Origin: Agrobacterium salinitolerans
GTDB lineage: Bacteria; Pseudomonadota; Alphaproteobacteria; Rhizobiales; Rhizobiaceae
Reading direction: 5' to 3'
DNA: 64,000 nt
NCBI RefSeq assembly: GCF_002008225.1
Contig: NZ_MRDH01000002.1
Location: forward strand, 1 to 64,000
Notes under the pieces: generated by a model
The model's database searches: none
What the model was told of the DNA's origin: nothing
What the model saw: only the letters and a program-made list of their open reading frames with translations
Program-made: the position numbers and the translations under genes
In this document: in pieces, positions 27,825 to 36,855 of the stretch
How the letters are laid out: every line of letters starts with the position of its first letter
How positions within the stretch are numbered: position 1 is the stretch's first letter

Positions 27825-29153
27825 TCATGCCTTACGGGACACCGGCGCTATTGTCGCCATCTGCTGCAACGTCCGCTCGTTTGTGCGTTTGGCCCGTGCC
27901 AGCGCATCGTCGCGATCTTCCGGCAATGTATAAGTCATATAGGACAGCGAGGTTTCGAGGTCGTTGTTGTTATGTCCGAGAATGGCGGCGAAGTAGCTGT
28001 TCTTGGTCACATGCGGCGGCGCGAAATTGTGAAAGGCCACCTCTGCATAGAGGTGCCGGAGGCCATAGGGCTTGGGAAGCTCTTCCTTCGGCCAGATATC
28101 CTCGAACAGGTTAAAAACCGTGTCCCGGAGCAGCAGACGGGTTTCCGACGAAAAATCGTCGATCGACATGCCATGCCACAATTTTCCCTGGCCGCTTTCA
28201 CGCAGGCGCCTGTAGGCGGCGAGAATGGTCGCCGAGCGGGCAAGCACCGGGATTTCATAGGTAATCCCGTATTTCGTTCCTTCGCCCTGTTTCGTCTTGG
28301 CCTGGCCGTTGAACAGGAGGCTCCATTTGGAGACGCCCTTGCCATAAGGGGCAGGCGAAAATTCGGCCTGGGTGAAGACCTCATAGGGGCGGCGTCCGGT
28401 CATGCCGATCAGGCCGATGCCGATCATCAGGGGATCGGCGGACAGGAGCTTATCGGCGCAGATCTTCAGAACCTCCCGGTAATTTTCGAAGGTGATCAGC
28501 GCGCCGTGCTTTCTGGCGATCTTCTCCATCTTGACCCGGCGCGCATCGTCATACATCGCGGCATCGCCGGTGGCGATCTTCAGCATCGGATGGTCGTCGC
28601 CGAAGGCCTCGCGGATGGCGTTGCGATATTTGGTGATGTAGGAGATGATCGTTGTCTGGGCCCTGCCCTGCATGGTGCTGATTTCAGCGTTCCACAGGGT
28701 CTGCATCTCTTCTTTCGTTCCCATACCGTTCATCGCCGAAATGAAATCTGCGATGCGCAGCAGAACGGTCGGCTTGCGACCGGCGGTATTGAACTCCGCC
28801 CGTTCGATTTTCTCGACGATGGAGGTCGCCACACCCGTCTTCGTATAGTCGGCGCGCGCAATATAGGTGTTCAGCCGCTCGCGCAGCTTCTTCATGTTGC
28901 AGATGGCAAGCGGCGTGCTCTTCGGCCCGAACTCGGCCTTTAGCGCATTGCGATATTTCATGATGTAGAGTTCGAGCGTCTTTTCGGTGCGGCCATTGTC
29001 GAAATGGTAGCGGACCTCGGCATCCCACAGGTCGCGGATTTTTCTGTTGCGCAGGGTCTCATCGCTTTTCATCGCCTCTTTGACCTGGCCGACGAAATGA
29101 TCGATGCGTTCCACGAGGACTGGTGTTTTCGTCTTTCGCTTTAAAGCGGGCAT
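27825..29153 (-). CDS. telA: telomere resolvase (protelomerase) TelA
   Basis: 442 aa, the length of A. tumefaciens TelA, from ATG 29153 with AGGGAG upstream; an in-frame start at 29186 lacks a ribosome site. TelA cuts replicated telomere junctions and rejoins each strand into hairpin ends of the linear chromosome by a tyrosine-recombinase-type reaction. Catalytic residues are all present: R255 in GMTGRRPYEVF, K286 in GQAKTKQ, R366 in PYGLRHLYAE, H394 in ILGHNNND, and nucleophile Y405 in TSLSYMTYTLP. The N-terminal helical DNA-binding domains (about 1-210) include two similar blocks, YIMKYRNALKAEFG and YITKYRNAIREAFG. It implies a linear replicon in this genome. Confidence 0.96.
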   Translation of the reverse strand: MPALKRKTKTPVLVERIDHFVGQVKEAMKSDETLRNRKIRDLWDAEVRYHFDNGRTEKTLELYIMKYRNALKAEFGPKSTPLAICNMKKLRERLNTYIARADYTKTGVATSIVEKIERAEFNTAGRKPTVLLRIADFISAMNGMGTKEEMQTLWNAEISTMQGRAQTTIISYITKYRNAIREAFGDDHPMLKIATGDAAMYDDARRVKMEKIARKHGALITFENYREVLKICADKLLSADPLMIGIGLIGMTGRRPYEVFTQAEFSPAPYGKGVSKWSLLFNGQAKTKQGEGTKYGITYEIPVLARSATILAAYRRLRESGQGKLWHGMSIDDFSSETRLLLRDTVFNLFEDIWPKEELPKPYGLRHLYAEVAFHNFAPPHVTKNSYFAAILGHNNNDLETSLSYMTYTLPEDRDDALARAKRTNERTLQQMATIAPVSRKA

Positions 29154-29374
29154 GCGGCGGCTCCCTGAACCCGTCCGGAAATACAAAATCCATGGTTGGC
29201 GATCAACAGCAGCACGGTTGCGGAAATGTGATGAACATCCACTGCAGGCCGGTTTCTTTTGAATAATAGTTTAGGCGATTCCGCAAGCACGGCCGCGACG
29301 CGAAGACGCGTCGTCGATGCGTTCGCCGTCAAAGATTATCCGAGATGTGGAATATCGGCCTGTGGTGATGCAGG

Positions 29375-30760
29375 CTATTTCGGCAGCCGGGTCTTCAGCG
29401 ATGTCACGATACGCTTGGCCAACCCCTCATAGTCCTCGTCAAAATGGTGGCCGCCCTCGATGCCGACCGTTTCCACGCCCTTGGTTTTCAGGCCGGGGCA
29501 GGGGTCTTCATCTTCTTCTTCCGTGCCATAGATACATTGCACCAGCTTCGGATCGATCTTGGCGATGTCATCCACCGTCTTGCCGCCCTTGCCTTCACCG
29601 GCAACGCCAAGCCAGCCTTCGACGGAAATCTCGAAATCCACTTCGGTCGAAAGTCCCATCAGGGTCACTTGCACGACATGCGACTTGTCGCGGTCAGGCA
29701 GCAGATTATAGGTGGCGGGAAGAATATCGGCACCGAAGGAATAGCCGATCAACACCACATTGCGGACTTTCCATTCCTTGCGATAGGTGTCGATGATGCG
29801 GCCGAGATCTGTGGCGACTTCCTGCGGTTTCTTTTCCTTCCAAAAATAGCGGAGCGAATCGACACCGATGACGGGTATGCCTTCCTTCTGGAAGGCGCCG
29901 CCCACTTCCTCATCGAGATCGCGCCAGCCGCCGTCGCCGGAATAGATCACCGCCATGGTGTCCATCACCGGGCTGGTTTCCAGAACCTTGATCGGCAGGC
30001 CGAGCGGGCTGTCGGTGTCGCCTGCGGCGTCGATCTGGTCGGACAGGGTCTGGGTCAGAACCTCGTCCGCCTTGTCATCCACATCCGTCACGTCGATATC
30101 GGGATGCAGCTTGACGAGCGCATTGACGTGGTCGCGGCCCTTCTGATCCGCAGCAGAGGTGAACAGCACGCTGACGGGTGCAGGCAGCGGGCCGTCGGTC
30201 AGGCCATAGACCGTTTCGCCATCCGCCTTGTCCTTGGTGGCGGGGGTACAGAGAATTTTCTCAAGCGGCAGGCCGGCCTTGGGGTCGACGGCAATGGCTT
30301 CGCGGACGGTGGAGACTGGGCTCTGCGCAATCATCGCCAGCGCCAGCGTTCCGCCCTTGCCGATGCCGGTGAGGATGGGCTGGCGATAGCTGCTCGTGCC
30401 GGCGGTGCGCTGAATCTGCTGCGAGAGCGACTCGATGTCCGAGATCATATAGATGCACTCGTCGTCATCGGCCTCGAGCGCCTTCAGATATTCCTTGAAG
30501 TCGATGCCGACCACGGCAGCACCCTTTTCCACCAGCGCCTTGGCGCGGGTCTCATCGGTGGCCGTCCATCCGTCCGCATCGGAAATCAGGAAGACGCTGG
30601 CGAGAATTTCGCCATCCGGCACCATGATGTGTCCGGCGGGGATCATGCCGGTCTCGTAAGCGGGCTTGTCCTGCGCAAAAACGGTGACAGAAGCCAACAA
30701 GGGGGCGGCGAACAGGGTGGAGGCGGCAAGAACCGCTTTCAGCATGCTGGATTTCCTCAT
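29375..30760 (-). CDS. acvB: AcvB, periplasmic lysyl-phosphatidylglycerol hydrolase / virulence protein
   Basis: 461-aa exported protein (signal peptide about 1-30). The two halves are lipase-like. The C-terminal VirJ/AcvB domain begins AVIYSGDGGWRDLDEEVGG, with a nucleophile elbow VLIGYSFGAD (S341) and a late histidine in GGHHFDEDY. AcvB hydrolyses lysyl-phosphatidylglycerol made by LpiA; loss of acvB abolishes tumour formation in A. tumefaciens. Its ATG overlaps the lpiA stop as ATGA. The N-terminal half carries GIGKGG, a second degenerate elbow. Confidence 0.93.
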   Translation of the reverse strand: MRKSSMLKAVLAASTLFAAPLLASVTVFAQDKPAYETGMIPAGHIMVPDGEILASVFLISDADGWTATDETRAKALVEKGAAVVGIDFKEYLKALEADDDECIYMISDIESLSQQIQRTAGTSSYRQPILTGIGKGGTLALAMIAQSPVSTVREAIAVDPKAGLPLEKILCTPATKDKADGETVYGLTDGPLPAPVSVLFTSAADQKGRDHVNALVKLHPDIDVTDVDDKADEVLTQTLSDQIDAAGDTDSPLGLPIKVLETSPVMDTMAVIYSGDGGWRDLDEEVGGAFQKEGIPVIGVDSLRYFWKEKKPQEVATDLGRIIDTYRKEWKVRNVVLIGYSFGADILPATYNLLPDRDKSHVVQVTLMGLSTEVDFEISVEGWLGVAGEGKGGKTVDDIAKIDPKLVQCIYGTEEEDEDPCPGLKTKGVETVGIEGGHHFDEDYEGLAKRIVTSLKTRLPK

Positions 30761-33357
30761 TTTCCGATCACTCCTCTGACGCCGCCGCTGATGAGAACCG
30801 TCGCATCCATCAGCGCCAGAGCGGCGTCTGCGCCGTTCTGCACGGCAAGGTAACGCGGTTCCCATTTCGGGTGGAACTTTGCCTTGAAGGCGCGAAGTCC
30901 CTTGAAGTTGTAGAACCGTTCGCCGTGTTCGAACAGCGTGCTGCCGATGCGGTCCCAGACGGGGGCGGCGTCGCGTTTCGACATGCCGGACATGGGGGCC
31001 ATGCCGAGATTGAAGCTCGCATAGCCCGCATCGCGCAGATATTGCATGATACTGACGAAGAGAAAATCCATCGAGCCACGCGGCGCATCCGGCGAAAAAC
31101 GCATGAGGTCGACGGTGGCTTCCTTTTTCGTGTCCGTCACCATGAGATTGGCGAAGGCGGTGATCTTTCCATCCTTGCGCAGCACGGCGACTGGTTGCGA
31201 CAGGATGTAATTCGGCTCGAAAGCACCGAGCGAGAAGCGCTTTTCCCGGGTATTGTGGTGGGCAAGCCAGCCGTCGGATACCTGTTTCAACTCATCCAGA
31301 ATATCCGCGACCTGCGCTTGCTCGACCACCTCGAAGGTCAGTCCGTCGCGCGCGCCTCGGCTCAGCGACTGGCGAAGATTGGCGAGCTTTCCGCCCTTCA
31401 GTTCGAATGCGGTGAGATCGACCAATGCCAGTTCGCCGAGCTTGAAGGCGCGCAGGCCCGCATCGGCGCAATGGGAGAGGAGAAAAGGCGAAATCTGATA
31501 GAAGGCGGCGCGCGCGCCGGCGCCACGGGCGGCTTCCACGAATTGCCAGACCAGATCGGGGAAATCATTCTCGTCGCCGACCGGATCGGCGAAAGCGATC
31601 CATGAGCGGCCCTGAATCCCATACATGATGAAGGCGTTGCCGTTTTCGGAAAACATTACGTGTTTGTCGCCCATGCGCACCAGATTGGCGTCGGCCGCAT
31701 CCTGCGTCATGACGATACCGGTCGCGCTCGTGACGTCGTCGGCCTTGATGGCCTCCGGCCTGAAGGCCACCGGCCGCATCAGGCTGAAGATGGCTATCGT
31801 GGAGGAGGCGAGCACGAGGCCTAAAAGGGCGCGCAATCCGCGTGGCGCTTCCTCGGAGAATTCGAACTGCCACCATAATGTCTGGCTGTAATCCGTATCG
31901 CGATAGACGAAGAGCAGGATTGTCGCCGCGCCCGCAATGATGACGGCCATGGCGGCGAGCCAGCTTGGCCCCAACGCCTGCTTCACCAGCGAGGCATGGC
32001 GGTTGAAGCTGCGCATATTGACGGAAAGGGCCGCGATGAAGACGCCGAGGATGGCGGCTTCAAAGACGGCGATGGCCTTGAGGAGCGAGAGGACCAGCGC
32101 CAGCGAGGCGGCGACCAGCGCAATCCACCAGGCGCCGTCCAGCCGCTGCCCGAGGCCGCGCGAGGCAACGACAAGTACGAGGCCGAGAATGCTTGTCAGA
32201 AAATGCGCGGCCTCGACGATGGGAAGCGGCACGAAATTGGAGAGGAAATCCAGATTGCTGTCCGGTGTCGGCGTCACGCTCGAAAAGATCAGCATGGCGC
32301 CGAGGATCATCGCGAAGGTCGATAACAGCGGCGGCGCGAGCCTGACGGCAAGCTGGCTGATATCGGAGACAACAGGCTTTGCCGCGAACTGCTTCATCTC
32401 CGAGACGAGCATGACCAGAATGGCCACCACCAGCGGCAGAACGTGATAGATCACGCGGTAGAGAACGAGGCTTCCGAGCAACTGATCGACGCTGATGGCA
32501 TTGCCAAGCCCCGCGACCATGACGGTTTCGAAGACGCCGAGGCCCGCGGGCACATGGCTGAGGACGCCAAGACCGACGGCGGTGGCGTAGATGGCGAAAA
32601 ATGTCGGCCAGCCGAGATGTGTGTCGGGCAGGAGGACATAAAGCACGGAAGCGGAAGCGGCGATATCGAAGGCGGAAACGAGGAATTGCCGCGATGATGT
32701 CCGGCTGTCCGGAAGGCGCAGACGCCATGCGCCGAGCCGGATGATACGTCCGTTGCGCCCGACAAAGGCCGCCGCCCCGAGAGCCGCGATTATGGCAAGC
32801 GCCGTACCTCTGAGGATAGCGGCATCGACGTCGATGATAGCGGCGATGCGCGGCGCGACGATGAAGGTGGAGATGGCGCTGACCGAAAGCAGCCCAAGCC
32901 CGAAGGACAGCGTGACAAAGGCGATGACGCGGGCGATTTCACCCGGTGAAAGACCCAGCCGGGAATAGGCCCGAAAGCGGATCGCGCCACCGCTCAAGGG
33001 GCCGAAACCGGCAGTATTGCCAATGGCATAGGCCGCAAATGCCGTTGCCGCCATGGGCGGAAAGGGCAACTTGCGGCCGATATATTCGATGGCATTGGCG
33101 TCGTAGAATATCAGCGCCAGAAAGCTGAGCCCGGTGAAGACGATGGCGAGCAGCACCGCCGACGCCGAGGTCTGCGTCAGCGCATCGATGACGTCGTCAT
33201 AACGGACTTCGGAGGTCAGGTGATAGATGGCGAATGTCATCATCACGAAGACCAGCGTAATGGCGATCGCAGTCAGATAGGGGCGGTTTCTGGCAAAAAA
33301 GCTTTCAACCGCAGATTCCGTAACATCGGTTTGTGTAATTTCGCTCTTGTCTGCCAT
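30757..33357 (-). CDS. lpiA: LpiA/MprF, lysyl-phosphatidylglycerol synthase and flippase
   Basis: 866-aa inner-membrane protein. The N-terminal two thirds hold about 14 membrane helices (flippase domain, GNTAGFGPLSGGAIRFRAYSRLG near 110-132). The C-terminal cytoplasmic DUF2156 acyltransferase-like domain (about 545-855) transfers lysine from lysyl-tRNA to phosphatidylglycerol (AFADPVGDENDFPDLVWQF; FNLGMAPMSGMSKRDAAPVWDRIG). Known to be acid-induced in rhizobia. First gene of the lpiA-acvB operon. The 275-nt region upstream shows no promoter I can define. Confidence 0.92.
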   Translation of the reverse strand: MADKSEITQTDVTESAVESFFARNRPYLTAIAITLVFVMMTFAIYHLTSEVRYDDVIDALTQTSASAVLLAIVFTGLSFLALIFYDANAIEYIGRKLPFPPMAATAFAAYAIGNTAGFGPLSGGAIRFRAYSRLGLSPGEIARVIAFVTLSFGLGLLSVSAISTFIVAPRIAAIIDVDAAILRGTALAIIAALGAAAFVGRNGRIIRLGAWRLRLPDSRTSSRQFLVSAFDIAASASVLYVLLPDTHLGWPTFFAIYATAVGLGVLSHVPAGLGVFETVMVAGLGNAISVDQLLGSLVLYRVIYHVLPLVVAILVMLVSEMKQFAAKPVVSDISQLAVRLAPPLLSTFAMILGAMLIFSSVTPTPDSNLDFLSNFVPLPIVEAAHFLTSILGLVLVVASRGLGQRLDGAWWIALVAASLALVLSLLKAIAVFEAAILGVFIAALSVNMRSFNRHASLVKQALGPSWLAAMAVIIAGAATILLFVYRDTDYSQTLWWQFEFSEEAPRGLRALLGLVLASSTIAIFSLMRPVAFRPEAIKADDVTSATGIVMTQDAADANLVRMGDKHVMFSENGNAFIMYGIQGRSWIAFADPVGDENDFPDLVWQFVEAARGAGARAAFYQISPFLLSHCADAGLRAFKLGELALVDLTAFELKGGKLANLRQSLSRGARDGLTFEVVEQAQVADILDELKQVSDGWLAHHNTREKRFSLGAFEPNYILSQPVAVLRKDGKITAFANLMVTDTKKEATVDLMRFSPDAPRGSMDFLFVSIMQYLRDAGYASFNLGMAPMSGMSKRDAAPVWDRIGSTLFEHGERFYNFKGLRAFKAKFHPKWEPRYLAVQNGADAALALMDATVLISGGVRGVIGK

Positions 33358-33632
33358 TTATTTTGCCCAGCGCCAGTTCCTGTTGGCGAACCACAGGATT
33401 GTGTCGCTAATTCGTTTCGGTTGAGGAAATGTGATTAGCAGAAAAGCATGAAGTGTCGATGTGAACTTTGTCGCCGGTTATTCGGGAATAACCAGCAGTT
33501 TAATCGCGCAAATGCAACTTAAGAATGCAAGATTTTGGAGATCGTTCCCAAAGGGACAAAATTGACCGCGGCGGTTGCCTGGTGGTGGTGTTTGATGCCA
33601 TTACACGCTCCTTTTGATTGAAGGAGATGCAG

Positions 33633-33926
33633 ATGAATACGCCATCAAGAATAGCGCTTTCGGTGGTCGTCGCCCTTGTGGCGGGCGGCGGATACATGGC
33701 GGTGGACAAGATGCGCGGCGCCGAATGGGTCGTTTCGCCGCAGCAGATTGCGGAGGCCAAGGCGAAAGGGCAGATGGGCTATGAATCCCGTCCGGGTACC
33801 GTGACCGTGTTGCCGATCCGCAGCGAGACGGCGGATGTGCTGCCGATGAAATGGGCGATGGTCGGTGTCGTCGCCGGGCTTCTGGCCTTCCGGGCGAGCG
33901 GCAAGAAAAAAGCGGCAAAGGCTTAA
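33633..33926 (+). CDS. small protein with two membrane segments, unknown function
   Basis: 97 aa from ATG 33633, six nt after AAGGAG; a TTG at 33618 is in frame but would place coding over the ribosome site. Hydrophobic segments lie at about 5-22 (IALSVVVALVAGGGYMAV) and about 70-87 (MKWAMVGVVAGLLAF). Between them is a polar, probably periplasmic stretch, and the tail is lysine-rich (GKKKAAKA). I recognise no family. It is divergent from lpiA. Confidence 0.65.
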   Translation: MNTPSRIALSVVVALVAGGGYMAVDKMRGAEWVVSPQQIAEAKAKGQMGYESRPGTVTVLPIRSETADVLPMKWAMVGVVAGLLAFRASGKKKAAKA

Positions 33927-33943
33927 CGGCCTGCCGCTTGATG

Positions 33944-33966
33944 TCTCCGGCGTCCTGCGCCGGAGA
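33944..33966. terminator. hairpin between converging genes
   Basis: TCTCCGGCG (33944-33952) and CGCCGGAGA (33958-33966) form a perfect 9-bp stem with loop TCCTG in the 58-nt gap between the small membrane protein gene and the converging dipeptidase. There is no long T tract on either strand. Confidence 0.5.
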
Positions 33967-33984
33967 TGCACTTGATGGGAGGTT

Positions 33985-35031
33985 TTACGCGCCCCAGGTC
34001 TTTTCCAGCACGCGAATCCAGTTGCCGTGGCAGATTTTGGCAAGCGCCTCGTCGTCATAACCACCCTTGCGCAGGGCTTCGACCAGCAATTGCAGGTCGC
34101 CCGCATCCTTCATGGCGGCGGGAATGGTGGTGCCGTCGAAATCCGAACCGAGCGCGACGTGGTCGATGCCGATGCGATTGACGATGTAGTCGATGTGGCG
34201 GACGAGTTCGCCAAGGTCGGTATCCGGGTTCTTCACGCCGTCCTGACGCAGGAACAGCACGCCGAAATTGATGCCGGCAAGGCCGCCCGTATCGCGGATG
34301 GCGTCCAGCTGGCGGTCGGTGAGGTTGCGGCTGTGATTGCAGATTGCGTAGGCGTTGGAATGCGATGCCACCAGCGGCGCGTCTGAAATCTTGGCGATAT
34401 CCCAGAAACCCTGTTCGTTCATGTGCGAGAGATCGACCATGATCTTCAGCTCATTGCAGGTTTTTACCAGCCGCTTGCCGGTGTCGGTCAGACCCGGGCC
34501 GATATCCGGCGTCGAGGGGAAGCGGAACGGAACGCCGTAAGCGAAGATGTTTGGGCGGCTCCAGACCGGTCCAAGCGTGCGCAGGCCCGCTTCGTAGAGA
34601 ACGTAGAGCGCATCCAGATCGGCGCCGATCGCTTCCGCGCCCTCGATATGGAAGATGGAGGCGAAGGCGCCTTCTGCCATGGCGCTGCGGATATCGGCGG
34701 CGGTGCGGCAGACCTTGAGTGCGCCTGCGGATTGTTTCTCGGCGCGGAACAGCAGGGCGGCCATGGCATGCGTCGCCTTTAGCGCATCAGCCTCGGCAGG
34801 TGTCGGGAAGTCACCGTTGGCGTCCTTCTCCATGCTGGGCGACGGCACATACATGGCGCAGAGACCGCCGGCCAGCCCGCCCTTTTTCGCACGTGGCAGA
34901 TCGATATGGCCAACGGTGTCGCCTTCGATGAGAAGCGTTTCGGGAGAGACATTGCCCGATTTCCATAACCGCAGAAGCACGTCGTTGTGACCGTCGAAGA
35001 CGGGTACGGGTTTTTGATCGGTCATGGTCAT
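33985..35031 (-). CDS. M19 (renal-type) membrane dipeptidase family enzyme
   Basis: 348-aa zinc dipeptidase. The metal site begins VFDGHNDVLLRLW (HxD near residues 15-17) and continues with FHIEGAEAIG (bridging Glu), VASHSNAYAICNHSRNLTD and ALGSDFDG. Bacterial M19 enzymes cleave dipeptides, often with a D residue at the C-terminal side. No signal peptide, so probably cytoplasmic. It is divergent from the peptide importer operon starting at 35260 and would process imported dipeptides. Confidence 0.88.
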   Translation of the reverse strand: MTMTDQKPVPVFDGHNDVLLRLWKSGNVSPETLLIEGDTVGHIDLPRAKKGGLAGGLCAMYVPSPSMEKDANGDFPTPAEADALKATHAMAALLFRAEKQSAGALKVCRTAADIRSAMAEGAFASIFHIEGAEAIGADLDALYVLYEAGLRTLGPVWSRPNIFAYGVPFRFPSTPDIGPGLTDTGKRLVKTCNELKIMVDLSHMNEQGFWDIAKISDAPLVASHSNAYAICNHSRNLTDRQLDAIRDTGGLAGINFGVLFLRQDGVKNPDTDLGELVRHIDYIVNRIGIDHVALGSDFDGTTIPAAMKDAGDLQLLVEALRKGGYDDEALAKICHGNWIRVLEKTWGA

Positions 35032-35259
35032 TCACCTTCGGATAGCGGGAGGGCGCGGACGCGCGTCCATCAGACTTTTGGGAATTGGTAGAGGAAAGGT
35101 CAAGGCGGGAGCAAATGCAATCCATGCATAGGCTCTGCCAAATTTGGAATTGGTCGGGCCTCGTTTGCTCGTGGTAATCGCGGGAAAACATAAAAAAAAC
35201 GACTGGATTGGGGCAAACCCATCATTTTCTGAAAAATAAGGTCCGAAAGGGGATTTTCG

Positions 35260-36855
35260 ATGATTTCAAGACGCAACCTGCTGATTGCCGGCGCTGCCGT
35301 TCCGTTCCTGTCCTATGCGCGCATTCCGGCCTTTGCCGCAACGCCCAAGGATATTCTGGTCGTGGCCCAGCAGCTGGACAATATGACGAGCCTTGACCCG
35401 CATGAAGGTTTCGAAGCCGTCGGCGGTGAAATCATCTCCAACATGTACCAGAAGCTGGTGCGGGCCAACCGTGAGGATTCCACCAAGGTCGATCCGGTTA
35501 TCGCGAAATCCTGGGAAGCCGATGCGGACGGCAAGGTCTTTACCTTCACGATCGGTGACGATGCGACCTTCTCCAGCGGTGCGAAAGTGACTGCGGAAGA
35601 CGTTGCCTTCTCTTTGCAGCGCGCGATCAAGATGAACAAGAGCCCGGCCTTCATCATCGGTCAGTTCGGCTTCACGCCTGAAAATGCCGAAACGACCATT
35701 GTTGCCGCCGACGACAAGACGGTGAAGCTGACGACGGCCAAGCCGACCGCCATCTCCTTTCTGCTGTATTGCCTTTCCGCCAATATCGGCGCGATCGTTG
35801 AAAAGAAGGCGGTTCTCGCCAATGCTTCCGGTGAAGACCTCGGCAATGGCTGGCTGCAGAAGAACAGCGCCGGTTCCGGCGATTTCATGCTTCAGGCCTG
35901 GAAGCCGAGCGAAAGCGTTGCGCTCACCGTCAACCCCAACGGCCCCTACAAGGGTAACATCAAGCGCATTGTGCTGCGCCACGTCACCGATCCGTCTTCC
36001 CAGCTTCTGATGCTGCAAAAGGGCGATATCGATATCGCCCGCGACCTGACGTCGGAGCAGCTGCGCACCGTCAAGGACGACGCCAATATCGAGCTGCAGC
36101 GCAAGTCCATCGCCTCGCTGGTCCTGATTTCGCTCAATCAGGGTAATGAAAACCTTGCCAAGCCGCAGGTCTGGCAGGCCATCAAGTGGGCGCTGGACTA
36201 TAAGGGCATGCAGGAAAACATCGTGCCGCTGACGCACGAAATCCACCAGAGCTTTGAGCCGAAGGGCTTCCCCGGCGCCGTTAACGACATTCCGTTCCAG
36301 CGCGACGTCGAGAAGGCAAAGGCGCTGATGGCGGAAGCCGGCCTTGCCGATGGTTTCGAGATCACCATGGATCACTATTCCGCCCAGCCCTATCCGGATC
36401 TGGCGCAGGCCATTCAGGCAAACCTTGCCGATATCGGCATCAAGGTGCGCCTGCAATCGGCTGAAAACCGTCAGGTTCTGACCAAGATGCGTGCGCGTGA
36501 GCATCAGATGGCGCTGTCGGCCTGGGGCACGGATTATTTCGATCCGCATTCCAACGCCGATGTCTTCAACATCAACAAGGACAATGGCGACGACGCCAAG
36601 TCGAAGCCCTTCCTGTGGCGTTCGCGCTTCAAGAACGACGACTTCGCCGCTAAGGCGGAAGCTGCCCGTGACGAGAAAGACCCGGCAAAGCGCGTGGAGC
36701 TTTATGAAGCACTGCAGCGCGAGCACATGGAAAACAGCCCCTTCGTGTTCATGTTCCAGACCACGAAGACGGCAGCCTTCCGCAAGGGCGTTTCCGGCTT
36801 TGAACTCGGCGTTCTCTCCGAAGGCAATTCCTACCACGATGCGAAGAAAGCGTGA
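35260..36855 (+). CDS. peptide/oligopeptide ABC importer binding protein (DppA/OppA family)
   Basis: 531-aa family 5 binding protein. The N terminus MISRRNLLIAGAAVPFLSYA is a Tat-type signal (SRRNLL) with cleavage near FAA. Family blocks include LDPHEGFEAVGGEIISNMYQ and KSWEADADGKVFTFTIGDDA. AAGGGGAT precedes ATG 35260. Its stop overlaps the first permease start (GTGA). Ligand is probably a short peptide, perhaps one containing D residues, given the neighbouring peptidases. Confidence 0.88.
   Translation: MISRRNLLIAGAAVPFLSYARIPAFAATPKDILVVAQQLDNMTSLDPHEGFEAVGGEIISNMYQKLVRANREDSTKVDPVIAKSWEADADGKVFTFTIGDDATFSSGAKVTAEDVAFSLQRAIKMNKSPAFIIGQFGFTPENAETTIVAADDKTVKLTTAKPTAISFLLYCLSANIGAIVEKKAVLANASGEDLGNGWLQKNSAGSGDFMLQAWKPSESVALTVNPNGPYKGNIKRIVLRHVTDPSSQLLMLQKGDIDIARDLTSEQLRTVKDDANIELQRKSIASLVLISLNQGNENLAKPQVWQAIKWALDYKGMQENIVPLTHEIHQSFEPKGFPGAVNDIPFQRDVEKAKALMAEAGLADGFEITMDHYSAQPYPDLAQAIQANLADIGIKVRLQSAENRQVLTKMRAREHQMALSAWGTDYFDPHSNADVFNINKDNGDDAKSKPFLWRSRFKNDDFAAKAEAARDEKDPAKRVELYEALQREHMENSPFVFMFQTTKTAAFRKGVSGFELGVLSEGNSYHDAKKA

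Noticed and set aside
27738-29374. TelA target telomere sequence near telA
   Set aside because: The palindromes at 27750-27823 are GC-rich terminator hairpins of converging genes, not telomere-like junctions.
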